Source of the DNA: a virus
Virus record (IMG/VR): IMGVR_UViG_3300017773_002300
Coordinates: 1 to 26,098 of that record
Strand: one strand, 5' to 3'
Length of the DNA stretch: 26,098 nt
A model generated the notes under the pieces. The model saw nothing but the letters and a program-made list of their open reading frames with translations. It was not told the DNA's origin and searched no databases. The position numbers were made by a program, and so were the translations under genes. The number at the start of each line of letters is the position of its first letter. Within the stretch, counting starts at the first letter, position 1. Below are positions 7,965 to 15,420 of the stretch, piece by piece.

Positions 7965-9307
7965 AATACTCTTACTCCATACATATCTTGAAAGTTAGCC
8001 GCATCGTCTAATGTATTTACCATTGGCTTTCCTTTTATATTTAAACTTGTATTTAACAACATAGGTACTTTAGTTCTCTCATAATATTCTTCTAGTATTG
8101 GTCGTAGTATAGAACTACTATTTTTCTTTACCACTTGCACTCTTGCACTTCCATCAACATGACTCACTGAACTGTAATCATGCTTGGCTTGTGAGACAAA
8201 CTGCATATACTCATTAGTATATCCGTCAAAATATTCATCTACAAACTCTTCAAGTATCGCGGGGGCAAAAGGGCGAAATTTTTGTCTTCGCTTAATGGTA
8301 TTGACTGTATCTTTAATATCGTAGCGAACATCACCAAGCAAAGAACGATTACCGAGCGCACGAGGCCCATATTCTGCTTTTCCATTTGCAACTCCTACTA
8401 CTTTTCTTTTAAGTAGTGTATCGACTACTAACTTAGGATTACAACTTCTTGTTATATCATGTCCTAAGAAAGTATCTTTAAATTTAATTCTTTCTTTTGT
8501 ATGGGCTAACACACAACCTAGTGCGCTCCCTGCATCCCCAGGATTTGGGAATATCCACATATCATCAAACAGTTTGTGGATTTTACTATTTGCTACACAA
8601 TTAAGTGCAACTCCACCAGCATATGCAACTTTTGGTCCATACTTTCTTGCTTTACCAAAAATCTTTAGAAGTTCTACTTCTAGGTGTGCTTGTGCCGATG
8701 CGGCTATATCTTCAGGTGTATGCCAAAACCACTTTCTTAGTGGTATACCTTTGTGATGATTTTCATGTATAAAAGTAAGCATATCAATACATGGTTTCCC
8801 ATATGCTGCCATACCCATTGTTATGTACTCATCTTCATTTGGTTTTAGTCCTATTCGTTTCGTGATTGCACTATAGAATAATCCTAGTGACCATGGATAT
8901 TGTTTACTCCATACTTTCTTGCCGTCTACCCATATAGTTGCTGTATCAAACTCTCCGATAGCATCAATTACTACTGTGCTGTCAGGAATGAAAGGAGCAG
9001 TATAAGTAGCAGCGGCAGCGTGAGCTTCATGATGAAAAATACCTCGTATATCATAAGGTCTGCACGCCTTTCTTTTTGCCATTCCGTGAGTCTCTCGTCT
9101 GACATTCTTGATATCAGTATGTTCATAAAAAACCGTTTTATCATAGTCATATGTATCTTTTAATTCCTTCATATACTTATCAGGTATATGTCTATCATTC
9201 TTTTTGCCTGTTACTCTTTCTATATTAGTAGCAAACAATATTTGTTTATCTTCCACTACTGCTACTGCAGCATCGTGAAAGCCCTCGCTAATTCCTAAAT
9301 ATATCAT
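7961..9307 (-). CDS. Carbamoyltransferase (NodU/CmcH/TobZ family)
   Basis: 448 aa O-carbamoyltransferase that uses carbamoyl phosphate and ATP on a hydroxyl group. The Kae1-like N-domain starts MIYLGISEGFHDAAVAVV and has HHEAHAAAA (H92, H93, H96), DAIGEFDT and EYITMGMAAYGKP. Then come YAGGVALNCVANSKI and the YrdC-like C-domain with EYGPRALGNRSLLGD. The frame stays open to 9496, but family similarity starts at this ATG and the upstream 63 codons overlap the GIY-YIG gene, so 9307 is preferred. The acceptor is unknown: a nucleotide, DNA base or sugar is possible. Part of the radical SAM/PP-loop cassette. Confidence 0.85.
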   Translation of the reverse strand: MIYLGISEGFHDAAVAVVEDKQILFATNIERVTGKKNDRHIPDKYMKELKDTYDYDKTVFYEHTDIKNVRRETHGMAKRKACRPYDIRGIFHHEAHAAAATYTAPFIPDSTVVIDAIGEFDTATIWVDGKKVWSKQYPWSLGLFYSAITKRIGLKPNEDEYITMGMAAYGKPCIDMLTFIHENHHKGIPLRKWFWHTPEDIAASAQAHLEVELLKIFGKARKYGPKVAYAGGVALNCVANSKIHKLFDDMWIFPNPGDAGSALGCVLAHTKERIKFKDTFLGHDITRSCNPKLVVDTLLKRKVVGVANGKAEYGPRALGNRSLLGDVRYDIKDTVNTIKRRQKFRPFAPAILEEFVDEYFDGYTNEYMQFVSQAKHDYSSVSHVDGSARVQVVKKNSSSILRPILEEYYERTKVPMLLNTSLNIKGKPMVNTLDDAANFQDMYGVRVF

Positions 9308-9668
9308 TCTTTTTTGGAAATTCCTCCAGTATCTTCGAGGTAATCGTAAAACACTCCGTGTGACCCCCGAACTTATGCGCTGTCTTGTGCCTGTCATTTT
9401 TATAAATCTCGTGTAGTTTTTGTTCCCATCTCCAGCAATCGTATAGATTCCCCTTCCAAATTCTCTGTATTCTGATGTCGTAGTTTGTAAAGCCACGCCC
9501 TCTTCGCACTACGTCTTTGAAGGTTCTTCCTTTTGCGATGCCTACTTTTATAGTTTCTCGTTCCCATGTTTTCATGTTTACCAACACAATGCCATACAGC
9601 ACGCCTTCCTGCTCTCGTTCTTCAGGATAGTTATTAAAATATGTCTGATTGTATATTCCGCCAGCCAT
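9288..9668 (-). CDS. GIY-YIG-like nuclease domain protein
   Basis: 126 aa. The segment LYGIVLVN followed by ETIKVGIAKGR fits the first two strands of a GIY-YIG domain of the Mug113/T5orf172 type. RRGRGF supplies the conserved arginine helix and WEQKLHEIY a likely metal-binding glutamate. HKFGGHTECF is like the end of these domains. It may be a nuclease or a degenerate DNA-binding version. The start overlaps the cytidylyltransferase stop (TAATG), and the end overlaps the carbamoyltransferase start by 20 bp. Confidence 0.6.
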   Translation of the reverse strand: MAGGIYNQTYFNNYPEEREQEGVLYGIVLVNMKTWERETIKVGIAKGRTFKDVVRRGRGFTNYDIRIQRIWKGNLYDCWRWEQKLHEIYKNDRHKTAHKFGGHTECFTITSKILEEFPKKNDIFRN

Positions 9669-10060
9669 TATTTTAGTTTGTTTCTAAGTTGTGTTGTGGA
9701 GAAAGAATGTGCTCTACTCGTATAGTAGATTTCATGTAATCCTTTTCCTGTAAAATGTTTATCTACCCAATCTTCTCCAACGAATCTTAAATCTATAGGT
9801 GTAGCTTCTAGTAAGTCTAGTAAGCTTTGTTCTGTGTCGTAAGGTATGATTTCATCTACATACTTTACTGCTGATAATTGGACATATCTTTCAAATACTG
9901 ACTGAATAGGTTGATTCTTCTCTTGTCTGTCTATGCTAGGGTCTGTTTGCAATCCCACTATTAAATGGTCGCACTCACTCTTTGCCTCTTTTAGCATAAC
10001 GATATGTCCTGCGTGAAGCAAATCAAATGCTCCACAAGTAAATCCTATTCGTCTATCCAT
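9668..10060 (-). CDS. Cytidylyltransferase-like nucleotidyltransferase (TagD/RfaE-C type)
   Basis: 130 aa, the usual size of single-domain enzymes that join CTP or ATP to a phosphorylated alcohol or sugar, such as glycerol-3-phosphate cytidylyltransferase. The nucleotide-binding HxGH motif is in GAFDLLHAGHI (H16-A-G-H19). The RYVQLSAVKYVDEIIPY segment and the C-terminal SFSTTQLRNKL, equivalent to the ISSTxIR motif, are present. It probably activates an alcohol or sugar in the same pathway as the neighbouring PP-loop and carbamoyltransferase genes. Overlaps the PP-loop gene by 16 bp. Confidence 0.82.
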   Translation of the reverse strand: MDRRIGFTCGAFDLLHAGHIVMLKEAKSECDHLIVGLQTDPSIDRQEKNQPIQSVFERYVQLSAVKYVDEIIPYDTEQSLLDLLEATPIDLRFVGEDWVDKHFTGKGLHEIYYTSRAHSFSTTQLRNKLK

Positions 10061-10899
10061 TCCTGTTTTGGTTTCCTTCTATGAAATGTTCCTTCTTGTT
10101 GTTTGTAGTAGGATTTATTAGCTGTTTGTTTTGCGTTGTCAAACTCTTTACACTTAGGGCATTCTCCACATTTTTCATATCCTACTATCTCTTTTCCGAC
10201 TTTTAATGTTTTTATTTTTTCTACTAAATGTGGTCTATCTTTTAAACTTGGATAACAATACCAAGTATTTTTATTAGCAAACTCCCACAGCTTTCCATTC
10301 TTTGCAATCATTGATAATACTTCTGACTTCGTAAGCATTTCAAATGGAAATAATTGTAGAGGTGCTTTCATAAATTTATGGGCAGCTATCCCATGTAAAT
10401 CTAACTGAAAGGAGTGCTCTGCTAAATAAGCTCTTGTTGGGTATCGTAGTTGTAATCTTTGTAGTAAAGAATCTTCACTATTACCACCCCAAACCATGTA
10501 TTTCCAATCTCTTGTATTTCCTAACAATAGCATTGTACAGGCAGATACATACATATTTACCATTAATGCTAGTGAGTTTTCTGCAGGTAAGTGAGAATAT
10601 TCTACTACCAATGGAAACCCAAAGAAGTCTGCTTGTTTCTTTGCATAAAATAATTGTGCGTCTTTAGCTGGGTGGTTGTTTGGATTGTTGTATAGGTGAA
10701 GTGCGATAGGGTTTAATCCATTTTCTTTTGCCCACCATAAACTAGCGAAACATTCTAGTCCGCCACTAACATTTACAATACTGTCCGCGTCTTTAGGAAC
10801 TGGCGGATTTTTGTAATAACCTTCCAAACTTTCTCCTCTCTTTGTCTGATACTTTTCTATTACAGTGTGTGCATATTGGGTTTGCACTTCTGTTTCCAT
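10045..10899 (-). CDS. QueC-like PP-loop ATPase
   Basis: 284 aa. The PP-loop is VNVSGGLEC (S45-G46-G47-L48-E49) with Glu where QueC has Asp. The C-terminus has a likely zinc site C215, C244, C247, C250 (TWYCYPS, then KCGECPKC), as in 7-cyano-7-deazaguanine synthase. The family activates a carboxylate by adenylation. It lies next to a radical SAM gene, as queC does next to queE, but that enzyme is not a typical QueE, so preQ0 synthesis is not certain. The ATG gives a 107-bp overlap with the radical SAM gene and has no clear ribosome site. A TTG at 10827 with GAGGAG upstream may be the real start. Confidence 0.75.
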   Translation of the reverse strand: METEVQTQYAHTVIEKYQTKRGESLEGYYKNPPVPKDADSIVNVSGGLECFASLWWAKENGLNPIALHLYNNPNNHPAKDAQLFYAKKQADFFGFPLVVEYSHLPAENSLALMVNMYVSACTMLLLGNTRDWKYMVWGGNSEDSLLQRLQLRYPTRAYLAEHSFQLDLHGIAAHKFMKAPLQLFPFEMLTKSEVLSMIAKNGKLWEFANKNTWYCYPSLKDRPHLVEKIKTLKVGKEIVGYEKCGECPKCKEFDNAKQTANKSYYKQQEGTFHRRKPKQEWIDE

Positions 10900-11569
10900 T
10901 TATCAATTCTTGTCTAAGTATTTTTAGTTCCTCGTTGTCTCTCCATATGTCTATCCAAGGTTTGTCTGCAAAATTGCCATATACATTTGTATCTGTCCAA
11001 TCATTACAACATAACTCAACATCTCCATTATGATGAATCCAACATCTATAATATGGAAGAAAGCAAGGTGTATTTATTTCTGACCTATCTGTTGCTATTC
11101 TCTCATATAACTCTGTTCTGTTTTGCACTTGAACTGGAGTTTCTCCCCAATCCTCTGGTTCTAAACTTTGGTCCCAATACCTGTGCTTAGCTCGTGGAAG
11201 TATCTTTTTCCTTTCTTCCATCTCTTCTTTACTCGAATAACAATTCATTATTATCGAATCAAACTGGTCAAACCAATAGAATTTGTCCTTTAGTTTATAA
11301 CCATTAGTCAAAATTCTAGTCTTATAGGTTCTATTCTCGTGATGTAAAATTTCCACAAGTTGTTTGAATTTTGGGTGTAAACTGTTTTCGCCTCTGCCTG
11401 TAAAACAAATAAACCCAGTATAGCCCTGTGAATCATCTACAAATTTTTGAAATAGGTCTACACTCATATACTCTTTTTTATTTGGATATGAAGCTGACCT
11501 TGGACAATAATTACACGATTCATTACAGATGCCACAAACATCTATATTGACTACAAAAGGTTGTTTCAT
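10793..11569 (-). CDS. Radical SAM protein with SPASM-like C-terminus
   Basis: 258 aa. The [4Fe-4S]-binding motif is C15-x3-C19-x2-C22 (CNESCNYC). FTGRGENSLHPKF resembles the GGEP region, followed by TRILTNG. The C-terminal part has C-rich segments CFLPYYRCWIHHNGDVELCCND and PICTHC typical of SPASM auxiliary-cluster domains, plus the usual YGNF and WIDIWRD signature. These enzymes modify peptides, nucleosides or sugars by radical chemistry. The substrate is unknown. Start overlaps the membrane protein stop (ATGA). Confidence 0.85.
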   Translation of the reverse strand: MKQPFVVNIDVCGICNESCNYCPRSASYPNKKEYMSVDLFQKFVDDSQGYTGFICFTGRGENSLHPKFKQLVEILHHENRTYKTRILTNGYKLKDKFYWFDQFDSIIMNCYSSKEEMEERKKILPRAKHRYWDQSLEPEDWGETPVQVQNRTELYERIATDRSEINTPCFLPYYRCWIHHNGDVELCCNDWTDTNVYGNFADKPWIDIWRDNEELKILRQELINGNRSANPICTHCNRKVSDKERRKFGRLLQKSASS

Positions 11570-11859
11570 GATAATACTTTAGAGAATATTCCTGTAAGTA
11601 ATATAAAACACGCTATTCCATTTAAAAGTATTAAAGCTCTATCCTTCCAGATAAATGCTACAAATAACCAACCTAAACAGCCGATAAACGATAGTATTGT
11701 ATCAGCAAGATTTGATATTCCTGCTGACCTAATAACCATAGCTGTAAGCAAAATACCACTAGCAGTCCACTTGATATACCAATCAGTAGTCTGTTTCGGT
11801 GTAGCACTTTTATAAATTCTTTTGCTGTTTTCCAGCTCTTTCTTTGCATATTTAGTCAT
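11566..11859 (-). CDS. Small membrane protein, about three TM segments
   Basis: 97 aa from the chosen ATG (MTKYAKKELE). A charged N-terminal helix is followed by three hydrophobic stretches: ASGILLTAMVIRSAGI, TILSFIGCLGWLFVAFIW and RALILLNGIACFILLTGIF. No signature of a known holin or transporter. An in-frame ATG six codons earlier (11877) exists, but the later one has AAGGA five bases upstream and overlaps the preceding stop by 8 bp (ATGACTAA), as at other junctions here. It may anchor the neighbouring enzymes at the membrane; function unknown. Confidence 0.65.
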   Translation of the reverse strand: MTKYAKKELENSKRIYKSATPKQTTDWYIKWTASGILLTAMVIRSAGISNLADTILSFIGCLGWLFVAFIWKDRALILLNGIACFILLTGIFSKVLS

Positions 11860-12382
11860 TGTTCCTTTGCCAGTCAATCATAAGATGGACTCTGTCATTA
11901 TCTCCGTTATTCCTTGTACCATGCAATTTGTCATGGTTACATATTTCCCACATCTCTCCAACTTTCATATTCTTAGTTTCTTGTCCTACTCTAAAAATAC
12001 ATTTATCATTAGTTGTAACTGGTATGTGAATTCTATTTGTGTTTTGAAAGAACTTGCCTTTATCTTTGTGCAAGTCTATCTGTGTTCCTGCTGGTAATTT
12101 AGTAAGAACTATTGTTCTTGAACTTCCTTTACCAAGTATACCCGCTAGGACTTGTTCAATCTTTGCCAGTTCTGTTTTTAGTAATTGGTAAGAAGGCCAC
12201 TTTAGTGCCTGCTCTAATTTCATATCCCATATCAAAGGTATAGTAAAGGTATCTTGCATACCAAACCTTTGCTCTTGGCGTTCTGTATAATCATTCCAAT
12301 TTAAAGTATCTATTACTTTACTAAAGAACTCAGTATCTACTGTGCCTAAGAATCTAAAATTGTTTGTATTATCTGCCAACAT
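11852..12382 (-). CDS. Aspartyl/asparaginyl beta-hydroxylase-like dioxygenase
   Basis: 176 aa with the double-stranded beta-helix pattern of PF05118. LPAGTQIDLHKDKGKF gives the iron-binding H105-x-D107, NRIHIPVTT (117-124) is the conserved RxHiP strand, GEMWEICNHDKLHGTRN gives distal H154, and RVHLMIDW (R164) gives the 2-oxoglutarate-binding arginine. It probably hydroxylates a protein or peptide side chain. The start is inside the end of the cupin-like gene (37-bp overlap). Confidence 0.82.
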   Translation of the reverse strand: MLADNTNNFRFLGTVDTEFFSKVIDTLNWNDYTERQEQRFGMQDTFTIPLIWDMKLEQALKWPSYQLLKTELAKIEQVLAGILGKGSSRTIVLTKLPAGTQIDLHKDKGKFFQNTNRIHIPVTTNDKCIFRVGQETKNMKVGEMWEICNHDKLHGTRNNGDNDRVHLMIDWQRNND

Positions 12383-12897
12383 AATTCTTCATCTGCATGA
12401 AAATCTGCTATAGGACATAACATTTCGTCCTCTTTATTATACACTCCAAGTCCTTCTACTTCATCATCGTTTTCCTGCATTGTCATTTTTGTAATGGCAG
12501 GTGTTAAAGCATAAGCAATATGAAACTCACTAGCGCGAATCCCATAGGACTCTCTTTCATAATAAGTTTCTACAGTTCTTTTATCAAGTCCTATATTCTT
12601 TTGAATTTCTTTTATCCCTTCTCCACCTTGTGATTTGGAACCTTTTCCAACACAAGTTATACTTCTAAGAACCATATCCCCAGGGTGAACAATTACTGCT
12701 CTCTGGTTACAGAATGTGCCTTTCATAATCTTAGACACAAAACTATCTCTATGGTTATGGAATTGATTTACTACTACTGGAGTAAGCTCTGGATGGTAAA
12801 AGTTCCATCTCACTTTCTTACTTTCCATAATCCAAATAAATCCAAGTCCATTCATTCTTGGAGCTGTAGGCATATTTTTAAAGTATTCTAAATTCAT
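12346..12897 (-). CDS. Cupin-like conserved phage protein
   Basis: 183 aa, no certain family. FHNHRDSFVSKIMKGTFCNQ (from about residue 46) resembles the first cupin motif, with two histidines and a strand-glycine-strand. FHIAYALTPAITKMTM would be a later strand. This suggests a metal-binding cupin fold, possibly another oxygenase, but no clear second motif could be placed. Start overlaps the ligase N-terminal part stop (ATGA). First accessory gene after the ligase fragment. Confidence 0.5.
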   Translation of the reverse strand: MNLEYFKNMPTAPRMNGLGFIWIMESKKVRWNFYHPELTPVVVNQFHNHRDSFVSKIMKGTFCNQRAVIVHPGDMVLRSITCVGKGSKSQGGEGIKEIQKNIGLDKRTVETYYERESYGIRASEFHIAYALTPAITKMTMQENDDEVEGLGVYNKEDEMLCPIADFHADEELCWQIIQTILDS

Positions 12898-13835
12898 ACT
12901 CGTCTTACTACTCTAGGTATTATTTCTCCACTTCTTATCACTTCAACATTACAGCCAATCTCTAAATCTAGCATTTCAATATATGCTTGATTATGTAGAG
13001 TTGCTCGACTAATAATTGCATCGCCTATAATACAAGGAGATAGAATTGCAACTGGAGAAACTGCACCAGACTTACCGACATTCCATTCAACATCTAATAG
13101 TTCAGTAACAACTCCTGCCTGTCTAGTCTTTAGAGCGAAGCTACCTCTAGGGTGGTGTGATGTGTGGCCTAACGATTCAAAATATTTGTTAGAGTCGACC
13201 CTTACAACTTTACCGTCCTGAGGAAACATGCTGTAATCACTTTGTGTGACAGTTGAAAATCCATTATCTACAAGCTCTCTCATATCTTTTACCCAACTAT
13301 CTGTTAGATATGGTTGAACACCATACGCTATGAAAGTTAGATTTCTGGATTTAAATTCTTCTACATCTTTGAGATTCAAAGCACCACTCGCATAGTTTCT
13401 AGCGTTAGGAATACTTTTGGGAGCAACTACTTCTCCAGTAATTTGTCTTACTCCATAAAGATTATCCAATCGTTCTGGCACTATACATCTCATTTTATCA
13501 GTAATAACTAGACCTTCCTTACCATCTCCACGAGTGAGCGCCCCTTTTAGGTCGCCATCTATGTAAGTTAAAGACACAGCAGCGCCGTCCAGTTTGGCAG
13601 TCATTATGTGTGGTTGATTGGTGTCCCAGCTTGGTTCTTTATCTTCGCCTACAAATACTTTCTGTAGGGAGAACATTGGGTAGATGTGTTTGTAACGATG
13701 CTCGGTAGACGAAAATCCAACTTTGTTTTCAAGAGCAGTATTTTCTACTAATCTGTCATACACATCGTCAGGTATTATAGGTGTACCTTTCGCATACATT
13801 TCATTACAATATTCTAGGTATTCTGATTTATTCAT
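12894..13835 (-). CDS. NAD-dependent DNA ligase, N-terminal part (adenylation and OB domains)
   Basis: 313 aa. The catalytic lysine is K81 in TAKLDG. Other ligase motifs are RGDG (102-105), GEVV (E135), DGKVVRVDS (usual motif DGvVvKv, here R for K) and FALK (K236). The OB domain follows (WNVGKSGAVSPVA, ATLHNQ, EVIRSGEIIPRVV), and the protein stops exactly at its end. Domain Ia is shortened to about 35 residues (PIIPDDVYDRLVE kept), so NAD binding may differ. The missing zinc finger, HhH and BRCT are at 6272-7030. The ATG is 6 bases after the -10 box of P3 and has no ribosome site, so it is predicted leaderless. Confidence 0.9.
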   Translation of the reverse strand: MNKSEYLEYCNEMYAKGTPIIPDDVYDRLVENTALENKVGFSSTEHRYKHIYPMFSLQKVFVGEDKEPSWDTNQPHIMTAKLDGAAVSLTYIDGDLKGALTRGDGKEGLVITDKMRCIVPERLDNLYGVRQITGEVVAPKSIPNARNYASGALNLKDVEEFKSRNLTFIAYGVQPYLTDSWVKDMRELVDNGFSTVTQSDYSMFPQDGKVVRVDSNKYFESLGHTSHHPRGSFALKTRQAGVVTELLDVEWNVGKSGAVSPVAILSPCIIGDAIISRATLHNQAYIEMLDLEIGCNVEVIRSGEIIPRVVRRV

Positions 13836-13841
13836 AAGAAT

Positions 13842-13880
13842 ATTATACAGAATTTTTAAGGATTTGTCAAGTACTATTTT
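13842..13880 (-). promoter_or_regulatory. Sigma-70-type promoter P3 for ligase N-part and accessory cassette
   Basis: Minus strand: AAAATAGTAC (13880-13871), TTGACA (13870-13865), 17 bases, TATAAT (13847-13842). Six bases (ATTCTT) separate TATAAT from the ATG of the ligase fragment, so transcription should begin at or within a base or two of the start codon. The spacer begins with the same AATCCTTAAAA as P1. Confidence 0.88.
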
Positions 13881-13886
13881 TTGGAG

Positions 13887-14189
13887 CTACGGATATATCT
13901 TATCGAGAACTTCTTTGAAATGAGTTTCTAGTACTCCTTTTACCTCACTAATAGAGAGTATCTCCACTAATGCGTCAAAGAGTTCTCTGGTATTATCTAA
14001 ATCAATAGGTATGGCGATACCATCCCTCGTGGGCTTCCATTCTTCATCAAAGTCCTGATAATACTTTCTAATATGTAAGTATTCGGTGTTCCGAAAAGTG
14101 TTCACCATAACATAAATCTTTTCTCCTTTCTCTATATTATGGTGTATTACTTTTTCGTACACCGCTGGTGCTTCATGTATTTCTATCAT
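13887..14189 (-). CDS. PC4-like single-stranded DNA-binding protein
   Basis: 100 aa. Residues 31-75 follow the PC4/p15 coactivator DNA-binding domain: NTFRNTEYLHIRKYY, DEEWKPTRDGIAIP, then a helix with LFDALVEIL. PC4-like proteins bind ssDNA as dimers. In this replication region it is a good candidate for the phage single-stranded DNA-binding protein; a transcription role is also possible. It is last in a short operon with the HTH protein, and its stop is just upstream of the box of P3. The start overlaps the upstream gene by 17 bp. Confidence 0.7.
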   Translation of the reverse strand: MIEIHEAPAVYEKVIHHNIEKGEKIYVMVNTFRNTEYLHIRKYYQDFDEEWKPTRDGIAIPIDLDNTRELFDALVEILSISEVKGVLETHFKEVLDKIYP

Positions 14190-14445
14190 TTTTCAATATC
14201 GCTGCTAAAGGAACAATAGAAGTAACATTATCAGGCATCAGTAGTCTGTAAGAGTCGGTATCCCAACAAAACAATAGAACTTGTCTTTGATTGGGCTTAG
14301 CTCGATTCCTTTTTGTTTGTATGTGCTTATTATCAAAATCCATAGTACATACATTGTACTTCAATCTGCGACTGTTTTGGCTTCGATAAGTAACGATTGC
14401 ATCGCCAGCATCATGTAATTTCTTTACAAAATCGTCTTTCTTCAT
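14173..14445 (-). CDS. Conserved hypothetical phage protein (90 aa)
   Basis: Starts MKKDDFVKKLHDAGDAIVTY. The middle is basic (RSQNSRRLKYNV, TKRNRAKPNQRQ) and is followed by strands VLLFCWDTDSYRLL and VTSIVPLAAIL. The pattern suggests a small beta-barrel that may bind nucleic acid, but no family is recognised. ATG with AAGGA upstream. A terminator (14523-14554) lies between this gene and the HTH gene before it, with no promoter seen between, so it depends on read-through. Confidence 0.6.
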   Translation of the reverse strand: MKKDDFVKKLHDAGDAIVTYRSQNSRRLKYNVCTMDFDNKHIQTKRNRAKPNQRQVLLFCWDTDSYRLLMPDNVTSIVPLAAILKNDRNT

Positions 14446-14522
14446 CCGTATCCTTGTGGGTGGTTAATATCTATTAGCGTCCCAACAATGGTATCGTCTT
14501 ACAAGGTCTTTTCTAAAGATGT

Positions 14523-14554
14523 AAAAAATTGCAGAGGGCGTTGCCACCCTCCAC
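14523..14554 (-). terminator. Intrinsic terminator after the HTH gene
   Basis: On the minus strand GTGGAGGGT pairs with GCCCTCTGC (nine pairs including three G-T wobbles) around a six-base loop, followed by AATTTTTT. It lies 13 bases after the stop of the HTH gene at 14568. No promoter is visible in the 77 bases between it and the next gene, so read-through is expected. Confidence 0.78.
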
Positions 14555-14567
14555 AGTTCAGGGGTAA

Positions 14568-15008
14568 TTAATCGTTAAGTTCGTTAATTAGTGTTGTGAA
14601 ATACATAGCAGCCTTACCTGTTAGCTTGCTTATGATTGTCATATCAGCTTCTTTGCCCATATCACTTATCGCACTTGCTAGTGATTCTTGTGCAGCTGCA
14701 ACATTTACTCTGCCACCGCCAGTGCCACCACTAGACTTAACTGCTGGAGTTTTCTTTACATATACGCCAGCTTTGGTAAGAATCATTCTGACACCATTTG
14801 GGCTCTCGCCTAATTCTTCAGCAATCATCTTAACAATCTCCATACTATTGTCTGGAGTTGGTTCTTCTGCAGTATACATCTCTACTGCCTGAGCTTTGCT
14901 TTCGTCTGTCCAATTTGACATTCGTTTTCTCCTTTGTTTGTAAAACTCAGGCAGACCTGGAGCCCAACCTGTAGCTTCACGCATTTGTGTATAAAATCTG
15001 TCACTCAT
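14568..15008 (-). CDS. HTH/SANT-like DNA-binding protein
   Basis: 146 aa from the first ATG. The core MSNWTDESKAQAVEMY at residue 30 and IAEELGESPNGVRMILTKAG resemble modules of the 5554-6270 protein, followed by a Gly-rich linker (SSGGTGGG) and a helical C-terminus. Two starts are possible. The ATG at 15008 adds FYTQMREATGWAPG. The ATG at 14921 has AAAGGAG eight bases upstream and matches the WTDE start of the related protein. Both may be used. It follows P4 directly and is followed by a terminator. Role inferred as an abundant regulator or DNA-coating protein. Confidence 0.7.
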   Translation of the reverse strand: MSDRFYTQMREATGWAPGLPEFYKQRRKRMSNWTDESKAQAVEMYTAEEPTPDNSMEIVKMIAEELGESPNGVRMILTKAGVYVKKTPAVKSSGGTGGGRVNVAAAQESLASAISDMGKEADMTIISKLTGKAAMYFTTLINELND

Positions 15009-15036
15009 ATTGACTTCTTTCCATTAATATAAATAT

Positions 15037-15075
15037 ATTATATCCGAATTTTGAGTTCGAGTCAAGAACTATTTT
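15037..15075 (-). promoter_or_regulatory. Sigma-70-type promoter P4 for the HTH/PC4 operon
   Basis: Minus strand: AAAATAGTTC (15075-15066), TTGACT (15065-15060), 17 bases, TATAAT (15042-15037). The box follows directly after the TAA of the upstream sulfotransferase-like gene. This promoter leaves a normal leader of about 22 bases before the ATG at 15008, so it is not of the leaderless type. Confidence 0.88.
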
Positions 15076-15420
15076 TTAGAGTCTATAGCCGTAGGTTTCT
15101 ATATCTTTGTGATACATTAGGTATACTAAACTTTTAGTCTTTAATGTATACCATCTATCCCACATGGGAGTGATTTCTATAGATGACAAAATGGATGTAT
15201 CTTTTGGATGTAGGTTTTTGAATTTTAATTCTTCTTCCCATGCTTCCAATCTGACCAAGTGGTCACACTCTTGATACATTTCTGTTTGTAACTGTAAGGG
15301 ATTTTCTTTTACCCAAACATCTAAACCTATGTAATTTAAACTTAAAAAGTATTCTGAAACAACTCTTTCATAAGGATTTCTTATAATACCTATAGTTTCA
15401 TTTTCGTAGTTTAGTATCAT
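15076..15420 (-). CDS. Truncated sulfotransferase-like protein
   Basis: 114 aa. IGIIRNPYERVVSEYF near residues 11-26 is the 3'-phosphate-binding motif of sulfotransferases, and LVYLMYHKDIETYGYRL fits their C-terminal end. The N-terminal PAPS loop (as HIPKCGG in the 2620-3300 gene) is missing: the ATG is only 10 codons before the second motif. It may be a remnant, or part of a two-chain enzyme. Its ATG overlaps the stop of the 41-aa coiled-coil gene. Last gene of the P5 operon. Confidence 0.6.
   Translation of the reverse strand: MILNYENETIGIIRNPYERVVSEYFLSLNYIGLDVWVKENPLQLQTEMYQECDHLVRLEAWEEELKFKNLHPKDTSILSSIEITPMWDRWYTLKTKSLVYLMYHKDIETYGYRL

Noticed and set aside
9308-9496. 63-codon N-terminal extension of the carbamoyltransferase
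   Set aside because: It overlaps the GIY-YIG gene in another frame and has no similarity to the family, which starts at the MIYLGIS methionine.
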